Notes: generated by a model from the sequence alone, not told the origin. A stretch of DNA of 64,000 nt from Alphaproteobacteria bacterium (GCA_016124655.1 WGNI01000003.1:1-64000), one strand, 5' to 3'; numbered from the stretch's first letter, positions 1 to 8,754 are shown. A program made the numbers and translations.

Positions 1-78
1 CACGCCGCGCTCACGGATCAGCCGCACCGCCTCAAGCTTGAACTCTCGAGAATGTATCCGACGCTTTTTCTGGGCCAT
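1..78 (-). CDS. IS3-family transposase OrfA, N-terminal fragment
   Basis: Only the first 26 codons are visible, cut by the window edge. The start MAQKKRRIHSREFKLEAV is typical of the helix-turn-helix OrfA of IS3 elements, which binds the terminal repeats and is normally joined to the DDE-containing OrfB by programmed frameshifting. The ATG is at 78-76 on the minus strand. OrfB is expected beyond the left edge. Confidence 0.75.
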   Translation of the reverse strand, partial: MAQKKRRIHSREFKLEAVRLIRERGV

Positions 79-141
79 AGCCCACCTCCGATCTCACCTT
101 AAACACCTTAACGCGGTGTCCGTGAAACCGGCAGCAGCTCA
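1..141 (-). mobile_element. IS3-family insertion sequence, one end (partial)
   Basis: The window begins inside an insertion sequence read on the minus strand. A transposase start lies at 78 and the outer end is probably near 141, where the minus strand reads TGAGCTGCTGCCGG, which resembles the TG-starting terminal inverted repeats of the IS3 group. The rest of the element, its other end and any target duplication lie outside the window. The exact outer boundary is an inference from the repeat-like sequence. Confidence 0.65.
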
Positions 142-354
142 CTATCGCGTTTCTGTTTTTCCTGATTCCCTTCCGCTCTCAGGCAACAGCATCTCTGCGA
201 ATGTCGCAGCATGGAGGCTTCCCATGCCACGACCGAGTTCTGGAAACTTCATCTCAATAAGTCGCCAAAGTAGGAACAAATACCTATCTCCCGTTCCCGT
301 TTTGTGCTACGTTTGCTGCTCACCCAAAATGAGCGGCGGAAAGGAGGCGGCAAC
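142..354. other. Intergenic leader between IS end and recombinase operon
   Basis: About 210 bases with no convincing gene. It is visibly less GC-rich than the rest of the window. A 36-codon minus-strand frame with an ATG near 253 stops at 142-144, directly against the IS end, so it could be the remnant of a gene cut by the IS; nothing in it is recognisable. The promoter for the following two-gene operon should lie here, but I could not pick a confident -35/-10 pair. Confidence 0.4.
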
Positions 355-669
355 GTGGGCACGGAACATATAAATAAGAGCGATGCGGCGCCTGCGGGTA
401 CGCCGGTTTTGGACCTTGATCGCTACCGCCCCCTCGTTGAAGGGCATTACGACAATCAAGACGCCGCCGACGCATTTCTACGTTCGCTGTGGTTCATCAT
501 GTGCGCGTTCGTCGATCTTGGAATGGACGTAAAATCATCCACCGACAATTTGCCGTTCATGCGCGAATTATCTTCGGAGTTCGGCACGGCGGCGCCAGTC
601 TCGGATGACACCCAACAACAGAATGATGAATGCGAAGCTTCGCAGGCTGCGCAGAAAGACGATGCATGA
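355..669 (+). CDS. Small hypothetical protein coupled to serine recombinase
   Basis: This 104-residue protein is not recognised. The GTG start at 355 is chosen because AAGGAGG at 341-347 sits 7 bases upstream; an upstream ATG at 304 has no such site. The middle has a hydrophobic stretch (FLRSLWFIMCAFVDLGMDV), and the C-terminus is acidic and Gln-rich. Its stop codon overlaps the recombinase start in an ATGA, so the two are probably translated together. That coupling suggests an accessory role for the mobile element, for example control of recombination, but this is inference. The codon use is less GC-rich than in the chromosomal genes to the right. Confidence 0.7.
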   Translation: MGTEHINKSDAAPAGTPVLDLDRYRPLVEGHYDNQDAADAFLRSLWFIMCAFVDLGMDVKSSTDNLPFMRELSSEFGTAAPVSDDTQQQNDECEASQAAQKDDA

Positions 670-2300
670 ATCTCAAAGCAGAAAAGGCGATTATTTACGT
701 CCGCGTTTCCGATGATAAGCAACGCGACAACGGCAGCGGATTGGTAAGCCAGGCGCACCGTTGCAAACAGTATGCGGCCTCGCTCGGCCTCGAAGTTGAG
801 CAGGTTTTTTCAGACGACATTTCTGGCGGCGGCGATCCGATGCGTCGCCCCGGAATGGTCGCCATGCTTCGCTTCCTCAAGAAGCAGAGAAAGACCGCCT
901 ATGCGGTAGTCTTCGATGACCTCAAGCGTTTCGCGCGTGATACGCGCGCCCATTTGGATTTGCGGGATACGCTAAGAGAAATCGGCGTCGAAGTCGCCAG
1001 CCCGAACTATCGCTTTGATGAATCGCCCGAAGGCGAATTCGTCGAGACGATGTTTGCGGCTCAAGGCCAGTTGGAGCGGAAGCAAAACCGCCGCCAGGTC
1101 ATTCAAAAAATGACCGCGCGCATCGAGCGCGGCTATTGGACGATGTATGCGCCGGTCGGATATCGCTACGTGAAAGACAAGGAAGGCGGAGGCAAAATCC
1201 TCGTTCGGGATGAGCCAGACGCCTCGATAATCGCTGAGGCTCTTGAGGGATATGCCAGCGGACGCTTTCAGTTGATGACGGATGTTATCCGTTTCCTGCA
1301 GGGCCACCCGGAATTCAGCCTAACGAAGAACGGCAAAGTTCACGCGCAAAACGTGAGTTCGATGCTTCGTCGCGTCATGTACGCGGGAATGATCGAACGC
1401 CCTGAATGGGGCATCTCGCGTCGCAAGGGGAAGCAAGAGGCGCTTATTTCCTTTGAGACGTTCCTCCAAATTCAGGAACGCTTAGACGGCAACCCTCTCG
1501 TCACGGATCGCAAGAACCGCGACGAAGATTTTCCTCTTCGTGGTTTTATAGTCTGCGGTGACTGCGGATCGCCCCTGACATCTTATTGGGCAAAGTCGCG
1601 CAACGGCGATCGTCACCCTTACTACCACTGCTTCAACAAGTGCTGCTCTTCGCGCGGGAAATCGATCCGCCGCGATCTGCTCGAAGGTGACTTCGAGAAC
1701 CTTGTACGCACACTTGAGCCGGATGAGATGGTCTTCGGTATCGCCACCCAGATGTTTCAGGATGCTTGGGATCAACGTTCTAAACAGACCGGCGCGCTTC
1801 AGCGGGCACACGAGGCCGAACTAAAGGCCGTTGAGGGTTCCATCAATCAACTTCTCGAAACAATCACGCACGTCCGGTCTCAGACTGTCATGGCGTCGTT
1901 CGAGAACCGGATTGAAGAGTTGGAGAACCAGAAGCTTTTGATCGCGGAGCGCATCGCGAATTTGGGTCATCGTCGGACGGCTTTCGACCAATCAGTTAGA
2001 ACCGCGCTCGCATTCTTGAGAAACCCTTGGAAGCTTTGGTCTTTCGGTTCCTACGAACACAAAAGACTGCTCCTGCAGCTGTGTTTCTCGAAGAGGGTCG
2101 CATACCAGCGAAATACGGGACTTAGAACCGCCGAATTGGCGTTGCCATTCAAGCTTCTGGACACACTTCGATTGTCGGAAAAAGGAGATGGTGGACGGGG
2201 CTGGATTCGAACCAGCGTACGCTCTCGCGGGCAGATTTACAGTCTGCTGCCATTAACCACTCGGCCACCCGTCCTTCCTTTTCCCGCGTCCGGCCCGTAA
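666..2300 (+). CDS. Large serine recombinase (site-specific integrase)
   Basis: A 544-residue serine recombinase that would cut and rejoin DNA at element attachment sites. The N-terminal resolvase domain (about residues 8-150) has the YVRVS motif with the probable nucleophile Ser15. A recombinase domain follows, then a zinc-ribbon-like segment (CGDC and a later CFNKCC), and a Glu/Lys/Gln-rich coiled coil around 385-440, the order expected of large serine recombinases. The ATG at 666 overlaps the upstream stop. From about residue 507 the frame runs through the complete antisense sequence of tRNA-Tyr and ends at 2300, so the last 37 or so residues are encoded by the target site. This indicates integration at the tRNA gene. 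Confidence 0.9.
   Translation: MNLKAEKAIIYVRVSDDKQRDNGSGLVSQAHRCKQYAASLGLEVEQVFSDDISGGGDPMRRPGMVAMLRFLKKQRKTAYAVVFDDLKRFARDTRAHLDLRDTLREIGVEVASPNYRFDESPEGEFVETMFAAQGQLERKQNRRQVIQKMTARIERGYWTMYAPVGYRYVKDKEGGGKILVRDEPDASIIAEALEGYASGRFQLMTDVIRFLQGHPEFSLTKNGKVHAQNVSSMLRRVMYAGMIERPEWGISRRKGKQEALISFETFLQIQERLDGNPLVTDRKNRDEDFPLRGFIVCGDCGSPLTSYWAKSRNGDRHPYYHCFNKCCSSRGKSIRRDLLEGDFENLVRTLEPDEMVFGIATQMFQDAWDQRSKQTGALQRAHEAELKAVEGSINQLLETITHVRSQTVMASFENRIEELENQKLLIAERIANLGHRRTAFDQSVRTALAFLRNPWKLWSFGSYEHKRLLLQLCFSKRVAYQRNTGLRTAELALPFKLLDTLRLSEKGDGGRGWIRTSVRSRGQIYSLLPLTTRPPVLPFPASGP
2187..2272 (-). tRNA. tRNA-Tyr (GTA), CCA encoded
   Basis: Read on the minus strand, the gene starts GGACGGGTGGCCGAG, has an anticodon arm with the loop around TGTAAAT (anticodon GTA), a long variable arm as in class II tRNAs, a T arm GGTTCGAATCC, and a 3' acceptor strand CCCGTCC followed by A and encoded CCA. 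Total length is 86. Its 3' end faces the serine recombinase, so the acceptor/T-arm part is the likely attachment half-site of the integrated element. Confidence 0.96.
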
Positions 2301-2332
2301 GAGAACCGGCCCCGAAAAAAGGAGCGCGTCTT

Positions 2333-3124
2333 ATAGTCAGGTCCCCTCCCCCGCTCAAGCCGCGCGGCGCCGGCGCATCGCCGCCCCACCGCACGCCCCG
2401 GCGGCAATTCGAAGCCGAGACCGGCGGCCCGAGCTGGCTCTGGGGCACGCACGCGGCCCTGGCCGCGCTCGCCAACCCGAACCGGCGCATCGAGCGCATC
2501 GTCGCGACCCGCAATGCCGCACAACGGCTGCCGGAGGGGCTGGATGTCCATATCCTCGATCCGGACGCGCTCGACGGCATGCTTCCGCCCGGCGCCGTGC
2601 ACCAGGGCCTGGCGGTGCGCGCGGCGCCTCTGGAGCCGATGACGCTTGAAGCCGCGTGCTTGCCGCTGGATGGACGTCCCGTGCTTGCGCTCGATCAGAT
2701 CACTGACCCGCAGAATGTCGGCGCCTTGTTCCGCAGCGCAGCCGCATTCGGCGCCCGCGCCGTCCTCCTGCAGGATCGCAAATCCCCGCCGCTGACGGGC
2801 GTGCTGGCCAAGGCGGCCGCCGGCGCCATCGAAATCGTTCCGCATGTGCGCGTGGTGAACCTGGCGCGCGCGCTGAGCAATCTCGGCAACTGGGGCTATC
2901 GCACCATCGCCCTGGAGGGCGAAGCCGCGCAAGACCTTGCGACGGCGCTTGGGGGCGACGGTCCGGCCGCTTTCGCCTTGGGAGCCGAAGGCAAAGGCTT
3001 GCGGCCCGCGGTCGCGGAGGCATGCGCGGCGCGGGCGCGGATTCCCATCGCGCCAAACATGGAGAGCTTGAACGTCTCGGTGGCGGCGGCGGTGGCGTTG
3101 TATGAGGCCGCGCGCCGGTCCTAG
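2333..3124 (+). CDS. rlmB: 23S rRNA (guanosine-2'-O-)-methyltransferase, TrmH/RlmB family
   Basis: SpoU/TrmH-family 2'-O-methyltransferase of 263 residues; RlmB methylates a conserved guanosine of 23S rRNA. The N-terminal substrate-binding segment (WLWGTHAALAALANPNRR) begins near residue 35. The knotted SAM-binding domain carries DQITDPQNVGALFRSA near residue 120 and NMESLNVSVAAAVALYEA near residue 240. The first in-frame ATG is at 2579 and would delete the N-terminal domain. The only position with a good ribosome site (GGAG at 2321-2324, 8 bases away) is an ATA at 2333, followed by VRSPPPLKPRG, which looks like a family N-terminus. So the gene either starts at ATA or has lost its ATG. Confidence 0.8.
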   Translation: MVRSPPPLKPRGAGASPPHRTPRRQFEAETGGPSWLWGTHAALAALANPNRRIERIVATRNAAQRLPEGLDVHILDPDALDGMLPPGAVHQGLAVRAAPLEPMTLEAACLPLDGRPVLALDQITDPQNVGALFRSAAAFGARAVLLQDRKSPPLTGVLAKAAAGAIEIVPHVRVVNLARALSNLGNWGYRTIALEGEAAQDLATALGGDGPAAFALGAEGKGLRPAVAEACAARARIPIAPNMESLNVSVAAAVALYEAARRS

Positions 3125-3140
3125 TCGCCGCCGATTGGCT

Positions 3141-3902
3141 TCACCACCATTCCCGCTCCGCAAAGGCGCGCGACCGCGAGGGACCGTCGCTGCGGTCTTC
3201 GGGATCGATCTGGAACGGCGCCTCGCAGGAATCGAGAATGAGAGGCACGCCGTTGGTCATGTCCTGCGACGGCGGCGTGATGCACAAATCGGTGCCGCTG
3301 ACGCGCAGCTGCCGTGACCGGCGGTCAAATTCCCAAATCGATTGCGGCGGACGATCGTCGGCGATCGGCACCACGCGCAGCGGCGCGCCGAGCACAGGCC
3401 CTAAGGCCCGCGGCGGGGACACGCCCACCATCGGCAAAAGGTCCGGCACGGAAAGATCGGTGTTCAGGCCAGGCGTGGCGTTGGCGACCACGCAGATGCC
3501 GAGCTCATAGCGGCGCAGCTCCGAACTCCAAGGATAGGTGTCGCAGCTTTCCCCCCCTGGACGGCCCGTCGGGATGATCTGGTGCGTGCGGCCGACGCCG
3601 ACAAACAGCACTCCGTCCTCCAGCCGTACGATCTGGTTGTCCCGGCCATGGCAGGACCAAAGGATCAACAGCGTGCCCCATGGGCTGGCGTTGACGTTCG
3701 GCAATCCTTGAGCCGAATCGAAACATTTATTCATGCCCATAACGATGCGCCGCGCGCCGAATGGGCCATTGCGTACGGCGCGCAACGATTCCGACACAAA
3801 GGGTTGCTCGGCAGCCGCGCGCGTGTCCCGTCGCGACGGCTGTGCGGTCGCGACGCCGGATGCGCACACGCATAAGGCGAACATCAGCGCGATCCAGCGC
3901 AT
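3141..3902 (-). CDS. Secreted ricin-type lectin-like protein
   Basis: 253 residues with a clear signal peptide (MRWIALMFALCVCASGVATA) at the chosen start, 3902. Two segments resemble ricin B-type beta-trefoil repeats: one with NKCFDSAQG and LILWSCHGRDNQIV (about residues 55-95), and a C-terminal one with SIWEFDRRSRQLRVSG, DLCI and LILDSC. Such domains often bind sugars, but lectin-like folds without binding are common, so the ligand is unknown. It is on the same strand as metG and 64 bases downstream of it, so they may be co-transcribed. Confidence 0.65.
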   Translation of the reverse strand: MRWIALMFALCVCASGVATAQPSRRDTRAAAEQPFVSESLRAVRNGPFGARRIVMGMNKCFDSAQGLPNVNASPWGTLLILWSCHGRDNQIVRLEDGVLFVGVGRTHQIIPTGRPGGESCDTYPWSSELRRYELGICVVANATPGLNTDLSVPDLLPMVGVSPPRALGPVLGAPLRVVPIADDRPPQSIWEFDRRSRQLRVSGTDLCITPPSQDMTNGVPLILDSCEAPFQIDPEDRSDGPSRSRAFAEREWW

Positions 3903-3966
3903 TTTGGGCCTCCTCCAGCCAGCGGACGGGAGCGAAGCACAGATCAGGCCGTGAGTTAAAGCGGTT

Positions 3967-5676
3967 TCACCCGTCCGCGCCGAAGCGTGCGCTCCAAATT
4001 GCGACGTCGGCGTCTTCGATCTTCTTGAACAGGACATCCGGCGGCGCATAGGCATGTCCACGCGGCAGCGCATCGATCAGCCGCTCACCCGGGGCGTCGG
4101 GCCAGCGCCGTGCATCCGCAGGCGCGTTCATCGCGTTGAGCACGGTTTCGGCGGCGTCCGGAATGAAGGGCTGCGCCAGGGCGGCAAACAGCGTCACCAG
4201 GTTAAGCCCCGTGCGCACGCCGACGGCGGCGGCGTCGCGATCGGTTTTCAGCGCCGTCCACGGCGCAGCGACCTGAAGATATTCATTGCCCGCCGCCCAC
4301 AGCGCGCGCAGCTCCGCGGCGGCCTTGCGGAACTCCATCTGCTCATGGAAGCGCGTCAGCGTCGGCAGCCGCGCGTTCAGCTCCGCTGCGATCGTCGCTT
4401 CCGCGGCGCCGGGGGTCCCGCCGTCCGGCACAACGCTGTCGAATTTCGAGGCGCCGAACCGCGTGATGCGATTGACGAAATTGCCAAATACGTTGGCGAG
4501 GTCGGCGTTGATGGTTTGCTGGAAGTGCTCCAGCGTGAACGCCGCGTCCGCGCTCTCAGGCGCGTTGGCCATCAGGTGCCACCGCCAATAATCGCTCGGC
4601 AAAAGCTCAAGCGCTTGATCCATGAACACGCCGCGCTTTTCGCTCGTCGAGAATTTCCCGCCGTACCACGTCACCCAATTGAAAGCCTTCAGGCGATCGA
4701 CGAGCTTCCACGGCTCGCCGGAGCCGAGGATCGTCACGGGAAAACTTACAGTGTGGAACGCGACATTGTCCTTGCCCATCACCTGCACATAGACGACGTC
4801 GTCCGCGCCCTTGTCGATGCGCCACCAGCGCGCCCAATCGCCGCCGGTCGCCTCCGCCCATTCGATCGTGGCGGCGATGTATTCGATCGGCGCATCGAAC
4901 CAGACGTAAAACACCTTGTCGTCAAAGCCAGGCCGCGGCGCGCCGTTCTGCGTCACGCGCACCCCCCACGACAGGTCGCGCGTGATCGATCGATCGATCA
5001 GGCCTTCGTCGAGCCACTTGTACGCGATCGAGCGCGCCAAGTTCGGCCAGTCCTCCGCCGCATCAACCCAGGCGCGAATGCGGTCCTGCATCTTGGACTG
5101 CAACAAAAACAGATGCGCCGTGTCGCGCACTTCGAGATCGGAAGAGCCGGAAATCTTCGAGCGCGGATTGATGAGATCGACGGGATCGAGCAGCGATCCG
5201 CAATTGTCGCACTGGTCGCCGCGCGCGCGCTCAAAACCGCACACCGGACACGTGCCTTCGACATAGCGGTCGGGCAGGAAACGGTTGTCAGTCTTGGAAA
5301 ACACCTGCTTGGAGACGCGCTCTTCAATCAGGCCGTTCTTCTCCAGCGCCTCGCAGAAGTGTTGGGTCAGCCGATGATTGGGCGGATTGGACGAACGCCC
5401 GAACCAGTCGAAGGACAGGCGAAAACCGTCGCACGCCGCCCTTTGGATCTGCTGCTGCTCGTCGCAGTAAGCGCGAACGTCCTGGCCCGCGTCCGCGGCG
5501 GCTAGTTCAGCGGGCGTGCCATGCTCGTCGGTGGCGCAGATGAACAAAACGTCGTGGCCTTGCAGCCGGCGAAAGCGCGCGTGCACGTCCGCGGGCAGCA
5601 TTGAGCCGGCCAGATTGCCCAGATGCTTGACGCCATTGATGTAGGGCAGTGCAGACGTGATCAGAAAGCGGGCCAT
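3967..5676 (-). CDS. metG: Methionyl-tRNA synthetase
   Basis: Class I aminoacyl-tRNA synthetase of 569 residues that charges tRNA-Met. The HIGH-type signature is HLGN at residues 18-21, a zinc knuckle is formed by CPVC and CDNC at about 143-160, and the KMSKS loop is replaced by KFSTS near residue 339, a variant seen in many alphaproteobacterial enzymes. The tRNA anticodon-binding helical domain follows. There is no C-terminal dimerisation (Arc1p-like) domain. The start ATG at 5676 gives the expected [13 protein letters not shown]-terminus. Confidence 0.96.
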   Translation of the reverse strand: MARFLITSALPYINGVKHLGNLAGSMLPADVHARFRRLQGHDVLFICATDEHGTPAELAAADAGQDVRAYCDEQQQIQRAACDGFRLSFDWFGRSSNPPNHRLTQHFCEALEKNGLIEERVSKQVFSKTDNRFLPDRYVEGTCPVCGFERARGDQCDNCGSLLDPVDLINPRSKISGSSDLEVRDTAHLFLLQSKMQDRIRAWVDAAEDWPNLARSIAYKWLDEGLIDRSITRDLSWGVRVTQNGAPRPGFDDKVFYVWFDAPIEYIAATIEWAEATGGDWARWWRIDKGADDVVYVQVMGKDNVAFHTVSFPVTILGSGEPWKLVDRLKAFNWVTWYGGKFSTSEKRGVFMDQALELLPSDYWRWHLMANAPESADAAFTLEHFQQTINADLANVFGNFVNRITRFGASKFDSVVPDGGTPGAAEATIAAELNARLPTLTRFHEQMEFRKAAAELRALWAAGNEYLQVAAPWTALKTDRDAAAVGVRTGLNLVTLFAALAQPFIPDAAETVLNAMNAPADARRWPDAPGERLIDALPRGHAYAPPDVLFKKIEDADVAIWSARFGADG

Positions 5677-5864
5677 GACGAACTCGTTGAGCGATGATGC
5701 GGATGCGGCGCGGCGGCTGCAAGGCAGCGCACGATCTTCACATTCGCATAAGGGCTCGGGGACCGCTGTTCATGACGCGGATGTAGGCGAGAATCCCGCC
5801 GCCGCCAAGCCGTTTGGCGGGCGCGGCGTTTCCAATGAGCAAGTGCTCCCCCGCGCGCGAACGC

Positions 5865-7352
5865 TCAGCTCGTTCCCGTCAGCCGCTCATAGGCCTGGCG
5901 CATCAGCCGCCCATAGCGCTCCACTTGGCCCGGACCGTTATAGCCGCGCGCAAAGCCCTCCCAGTCTTTGCGCTGCAGTTCGTCGTCGAGATTGCCCGAA
6001 CGCACGAAAGCCTCGAACGCCGCGAGCTGGCGCACTTGGCTTTTGGCCATATCGGCCACGAACGCCTTCGCCGTGGAGAAGCCGCAGCGTTGATGGTTGA
6101 AGCCCATGATCTGGAACAAGCCCCAGCTGGCGGACGCCACCGCCGCTTCCTCGTCCAGCGCATAGGCTTCGCGCAATTGGTCCCACCGGCCCGATTGCGA
6201 GCGGGGATACTTGGTTCGGTCCCACGTCGGGTACGACACGTTCGGATGGCTCGCGTCGAAACGGCGTTGGGTCAGCCGCGAGAAGATATGCGGCTCAAAC
6301 AGGATCACCGGCCGGCCGTCGGGACCGTACGCCCCGCCTGGGCCGCTTTCGACCTCCACGACCGCCTGAACCGCAGCCGCCTCGCAACGCAACCGCTGCC
6401 CGGCCGCCGCGAAATCCGCCGGCGCCAGCGGCGCACGCGTCTCTGCGACCAAACCGTCCAGGTAGCCCCCGCCGGCAGCGGCCGCCAGGCGCGCATAGGC
6501 CGCTGAGAGGGCGGTTCCATACTGGCCTGCGCCGGCCTCGCCTTCATAGGCCCGGGCGAAGGACGGCCAGTCTCTGCGCTGCAGATCGTCGATGAGATTC
6601 TGCGATCGCAGATACGTTTCAAAGGCCGCAAGCTGCCGGCGCTCGGAATGCGCGAGGTCGAGAGCCATGGCGTACACCGACGTGTATCCCGCCTCGCGGA
6701 AGTACCGTCCCGGCGTCTGAAACAAGCCAAAGCTGGTGGCGCCCAGAGCCGCCTCAGGATCGAGCGCATAGGCTTGCGCGACCTTGGCCCAGCGATCGGC
6801 CTGCGAGCGTCCGAAATCGGCGCGTTGGCCGCGCGGAACTGAAAGCGCGGGATGCGATTGATCGAACCGCCCGCCCGTCAACTCAGAGAAGAACGCCGGT
6901 TCGAAAATGATGAGCGGCTTGCCGTCCGCGGCGAAGCCCTGGCCCGCGCTCTCCACCTGCACCACGGTGCGTAACGCGAGGGGATCGACGCCGAGCCGCA
7001 CCGCCGCCTCGTCCAATTGCGCATTGCCGACACGCGATGCGTCTTGCGCGCGCAGATCATCCAGCGAAAAACCGACGGAAGCGTCGATGTCAGGCGAACT
7101 CGGCGTTTGCGGCGCAGGCGCCAGCGGCGGCTGTGCGGGCTGATCCGGCGGCGGCAGCGGCGCGGGCCCGCCGATCGGAGGCCCAGGCTCAAACGGAGGC
7201 TCAGGCGCAGCTGAAGGCGGCGGCGGAGGCGGCGCAACCGGGGGAACGGGCCGCGGAACGGGCGCAGGCGCCGGCGCGGGCTGCGGTTTTGGCGCGGACG
7301 CCGTTGTCCGCCGGCCGAAAATCGCTTGGAATATGGTGTCCCAGATGCTCAT
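5865..7352 (-). CDS. Protein with two tandem N-acetylmuramidase (DUF3380) domains
   Basis: 495 residues. After a short N-terminus (MSIWDTIFQAIFGRR) and a long Pro/Ala-rich linker (about 20-90), two copies of the same muramidase-type domain follow (about 95-285 and 300-490). Both keep the Val-Glu-Ser motif with the presumed catalytic Glu and the IFEPAFF/LFEPHIF block, and both have the GLFQ segment. DUF3380 proteins cleave peptidoglycan and are usually single-domain phage endolysin-like enzymes. There is no classical signal peptide. The ATG at 7352 is preferred over an in-frame upstream start at 7400 because homologous-looking sequence begins here. It could be an endolysin-derived or cell-wall remodelling enzyme. 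Confidence 0.8.
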   Translation of the reverse strand: MSIWDTIFQAIFGRRTTASAPKPQPAPAPAPVPRPVPPVAPPPPPPSAAPEPPFEPGPPIGGPAPLPPPDQPAQPPLAPAPQTPSSPDIDASVGFSLDDLRAQDASRVGNAQLDEAAVRLGVDPLALRTVVQVESAGQGFAADGKPLIIFEPAFFSELTGGRFDQSHPALSVPRGQRADFGRSQADRWAKVAQAYALDPEAALGATSFGLFQTPGRYFREAGYTSVYAMALDLAHSERRQLAAFETYLRSQNLIDDLQRRDWPSFARAYEGEAGAGQYGTALSAAYARLAAAAGGGYLDGLVAETRAPLAPADFAAAGQRLRCEAAAVQAVVEVESGPGGAYGPDGRPVILFEPHIFSRLTQRRFDASHPNVSYPTWDRTKYPRSQSGRWDQLREAYALDEEAAVASASWGLFQIMGFNHQRCGFSTAKAFVADMAKSQVRQLAAFEAFVRSGNLDDELQRKDWEGFARGYNGPGQVERYGRLMRQAYERLTGTS

Positions 7353-7489
7353 GGCGAACCCCTTCGCGTGCCCGGTTCCCGCGGCCGTCACCAGCGCCAT
7401 CCTTAGCGGACCAATCGCGGCGGCGGGAGGGCGAAGCGGGTCATTTTTCCCGCCGGGCGCTATGCGCCGTGACCCAGGTCACCCCTGCG

Positions 7490-8200
7490 CTACGCCCTGA
7501 TCTGCACCGCCGCCTGACCCTGAAGCGTTGAGAACCCGATATAGTCGTAGGCCAGTCCCGTCCCGGCGATGAATTCCTGGAACGCCTTGAACTCGTGCTC
7601 CCGCCAATTCGGATAGTTGTGATATTCGTCAAATACCAACACTGAGCCTGGGCGGATGCGCTCGCGAAAAAGATCAAGAACCGTCTTGGTGGACGAGTAG
7701 AGATCGGCGTCGAGGTGCAGAAGCGCTGCAGGCCCAGGCGTCTTTTGCAGAAACGCAGGAACAGTCTGATCAAACCATCCGGCGTGAAGCGTCACATTAC
7801 TCGGAACGGTCGGCATCTTGCCTTTGGCGTCGAAGCGGCCTGCGCGCTCGGCTGTGCCGGTCCAATGCTCCGGCAACCCTTGAAAACTGTCGAACCCGTG
7901 CACGGGCGCAGCCCACTGGCCGGCGATATGGCGCAGCGTTTTTCCGCCCGCCACGCCGAACTCGCACACAAGCGTCTGCGTACGCTCAAGACCCCACGAC
8001 GAGGCCGCTTCCGCCGCCTTACCGAGCGAGAAATCCAAAAGCGCATACCGGTCTTCGAACAGAAGCGCATTTTTGAGATGCGCGTAGATGTAATCCACGG
8101 CCTCCTGCTTGGCCCGCTGCCGCAGGCCAAGCTGGATGTCGTTGACGTAGTATTTGTGGATGATCCGGCGGTAGAGCCGGCCAACGAAGCGCTGATCCAT
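7490..8200 (-). CDS. TylF/MycF-like class I SAM-dependent O-methyltransferase
   Basis: 236 residues related to macrocin O-methyltransferase TylF, an enzyme group that methylates sugar hydroxyls using SAM and a divalent metal. The SAM site is CEFGVAGGKTLRHIA (about residues 83-98), and the metal/catalytic region includes LLHLDADLYSS and VFDEYHNYPNWREHEFKAF. It lies 1.3 kb from the glycosyltransferase cluster but on the opposite strand; a role in modifying the same glycan is possible but unproven. Confidence 0.82.
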   Translation of the reverse strand: MDQRFVGRLYRRIIHKYYVNDIQLGLRQRAKQEAVDYIYAHLKNALLFEDRYALLDFSLGKAAEAASSWGLERTQTLVCEFGVAGGKTLRHIAGQWAAPVHGFDSFQGLPEHWTGTAERAGRFDAKGKMPTVPSNVTLHAGWFDQTVPAFLQKTPGPAALLHLDADLYSSTKTVLDLFRERIRPGSVLVFDEYHNYPNWREHEFKAFQEFIAGTGLAYDYIGFSTLQGQAAVQIRA

Positions 8201-8269
8201 GAAGCCCCGGCGGCGAAAAGGCGGGCCTTCTTACCTGCCTTCCGCGCCAGGGCAAATATTCAAGACGGA

Positions 8270-8482
8270 TCAGTCGGCGATATCCGCCGCAGCGCCGGCC
8301 ACGCCGCCGATCACAGCGCCGGTCTTGGCGCCCTCTTCGGCGTCGCCGTCGCCGGTATTGTTGCCGATGGCCGCGCCAGCTGCGGCGCCGACCGCAGCGC
8401 CCGTCGCAGCAGCACAACCGCCGAGCGCAAGCCCGGCCGCCAGAAACAGCGCGGCGACCGCGCCCGTTTTTTGAGTAAGCAT
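8270..8482 (-). CDS. Small glycine-zipper lipoprotein
   Basis: 70 residues. The signal peptide ends with the lipobox LGGC, so the mature protein should be a lipid-anchored outer-membrane or periplasmic peptide. The rest is Ala/Gly-rich with the spacing of YMGG/glycine-zipper proteins (GAAVGAAAGAAIG and GAVIGGVAGAA). The ATG at 8482 follows AAGGAG. Function unknown; related small lipoproteins are often stress-induced. Confidence 0.75.
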   Translation of the reverse strand: MLTQKTGAVAALFLAAGLALGGCAAATGAAVGAAAGAAIGNNTGDGDAEEGAKTGAVIGGVAGAAADIAD

Positions 8483-8585
8483 GGTTGGTCTCCTTGGCTG
8501 GGAAGACAACCGCACGCCATCGCGCGGGTTCCCGTGCGCATTCGACTTGCCGCAGAGGACGCCTTTCGGGCACAACACCGCCCGC

Positions 8586-8658
8586 GCCGCCATAGCTCAG
8601 CTGGTAGAGCACCTGATTTGTAATCAGGGGGTCGGGGGTTCGAGTCCCTCTGGCGGCA
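8586..8658 (+). tRNA. tRNA-Thr (TGT)
   Basis: Cloverleaf with acceptor GCCGCCA pairing with TGGCGGC, D arm TAGCTCAGCTGGTAGAGC, anticodon stem CCTGA/TCAGG with the loop TTTGTAA (anticodon TGT), T arm GGGTTCGAGTCCC and discriminator A. CCA is not encoded (CCG follows), unlike the tRNA-Tyr of this window. Confidence 0.96.
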
Positions 8659-8754
8659 CCGGTCGCTCAGCGCCCGGACACGCACGCAATTGTTCCCTGA
8701 ATTTGGAAACAACGCATCGCGCTGAACCGCCCCACAGCGACGACTTCGTTTTGG

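Noticed and set aside
200-350. SOS-type (GTTC-N7-GTTC) site before the recombinase operon
   Set aside because: GTTC-like halves exist near 235 and 290 but the second halves and spacing do not match the alphaproteobacterial LexA pattern.
2579-3124. rlmB starting at the ATG at 2579
   Set aside because: It would remove the N-terminal RNA-binding domain that is encoded intact in the same frame further upstream.
2237-3163. Long minus-strand open frame (308 codons) opposite rlmB
   Set aside because: It is an Arg/Gly-rich antisense frame covering tRNA-Tyr and the rlmB gene with no recognisable domains; a high-GC artefact.
4054-5505. Long plus-strand frame of 483 codons opposite metG
   Set aside because: It is the antisense of metG in a GC-rich genome, very rich in Arg/His/Ala, without a ribosome site.
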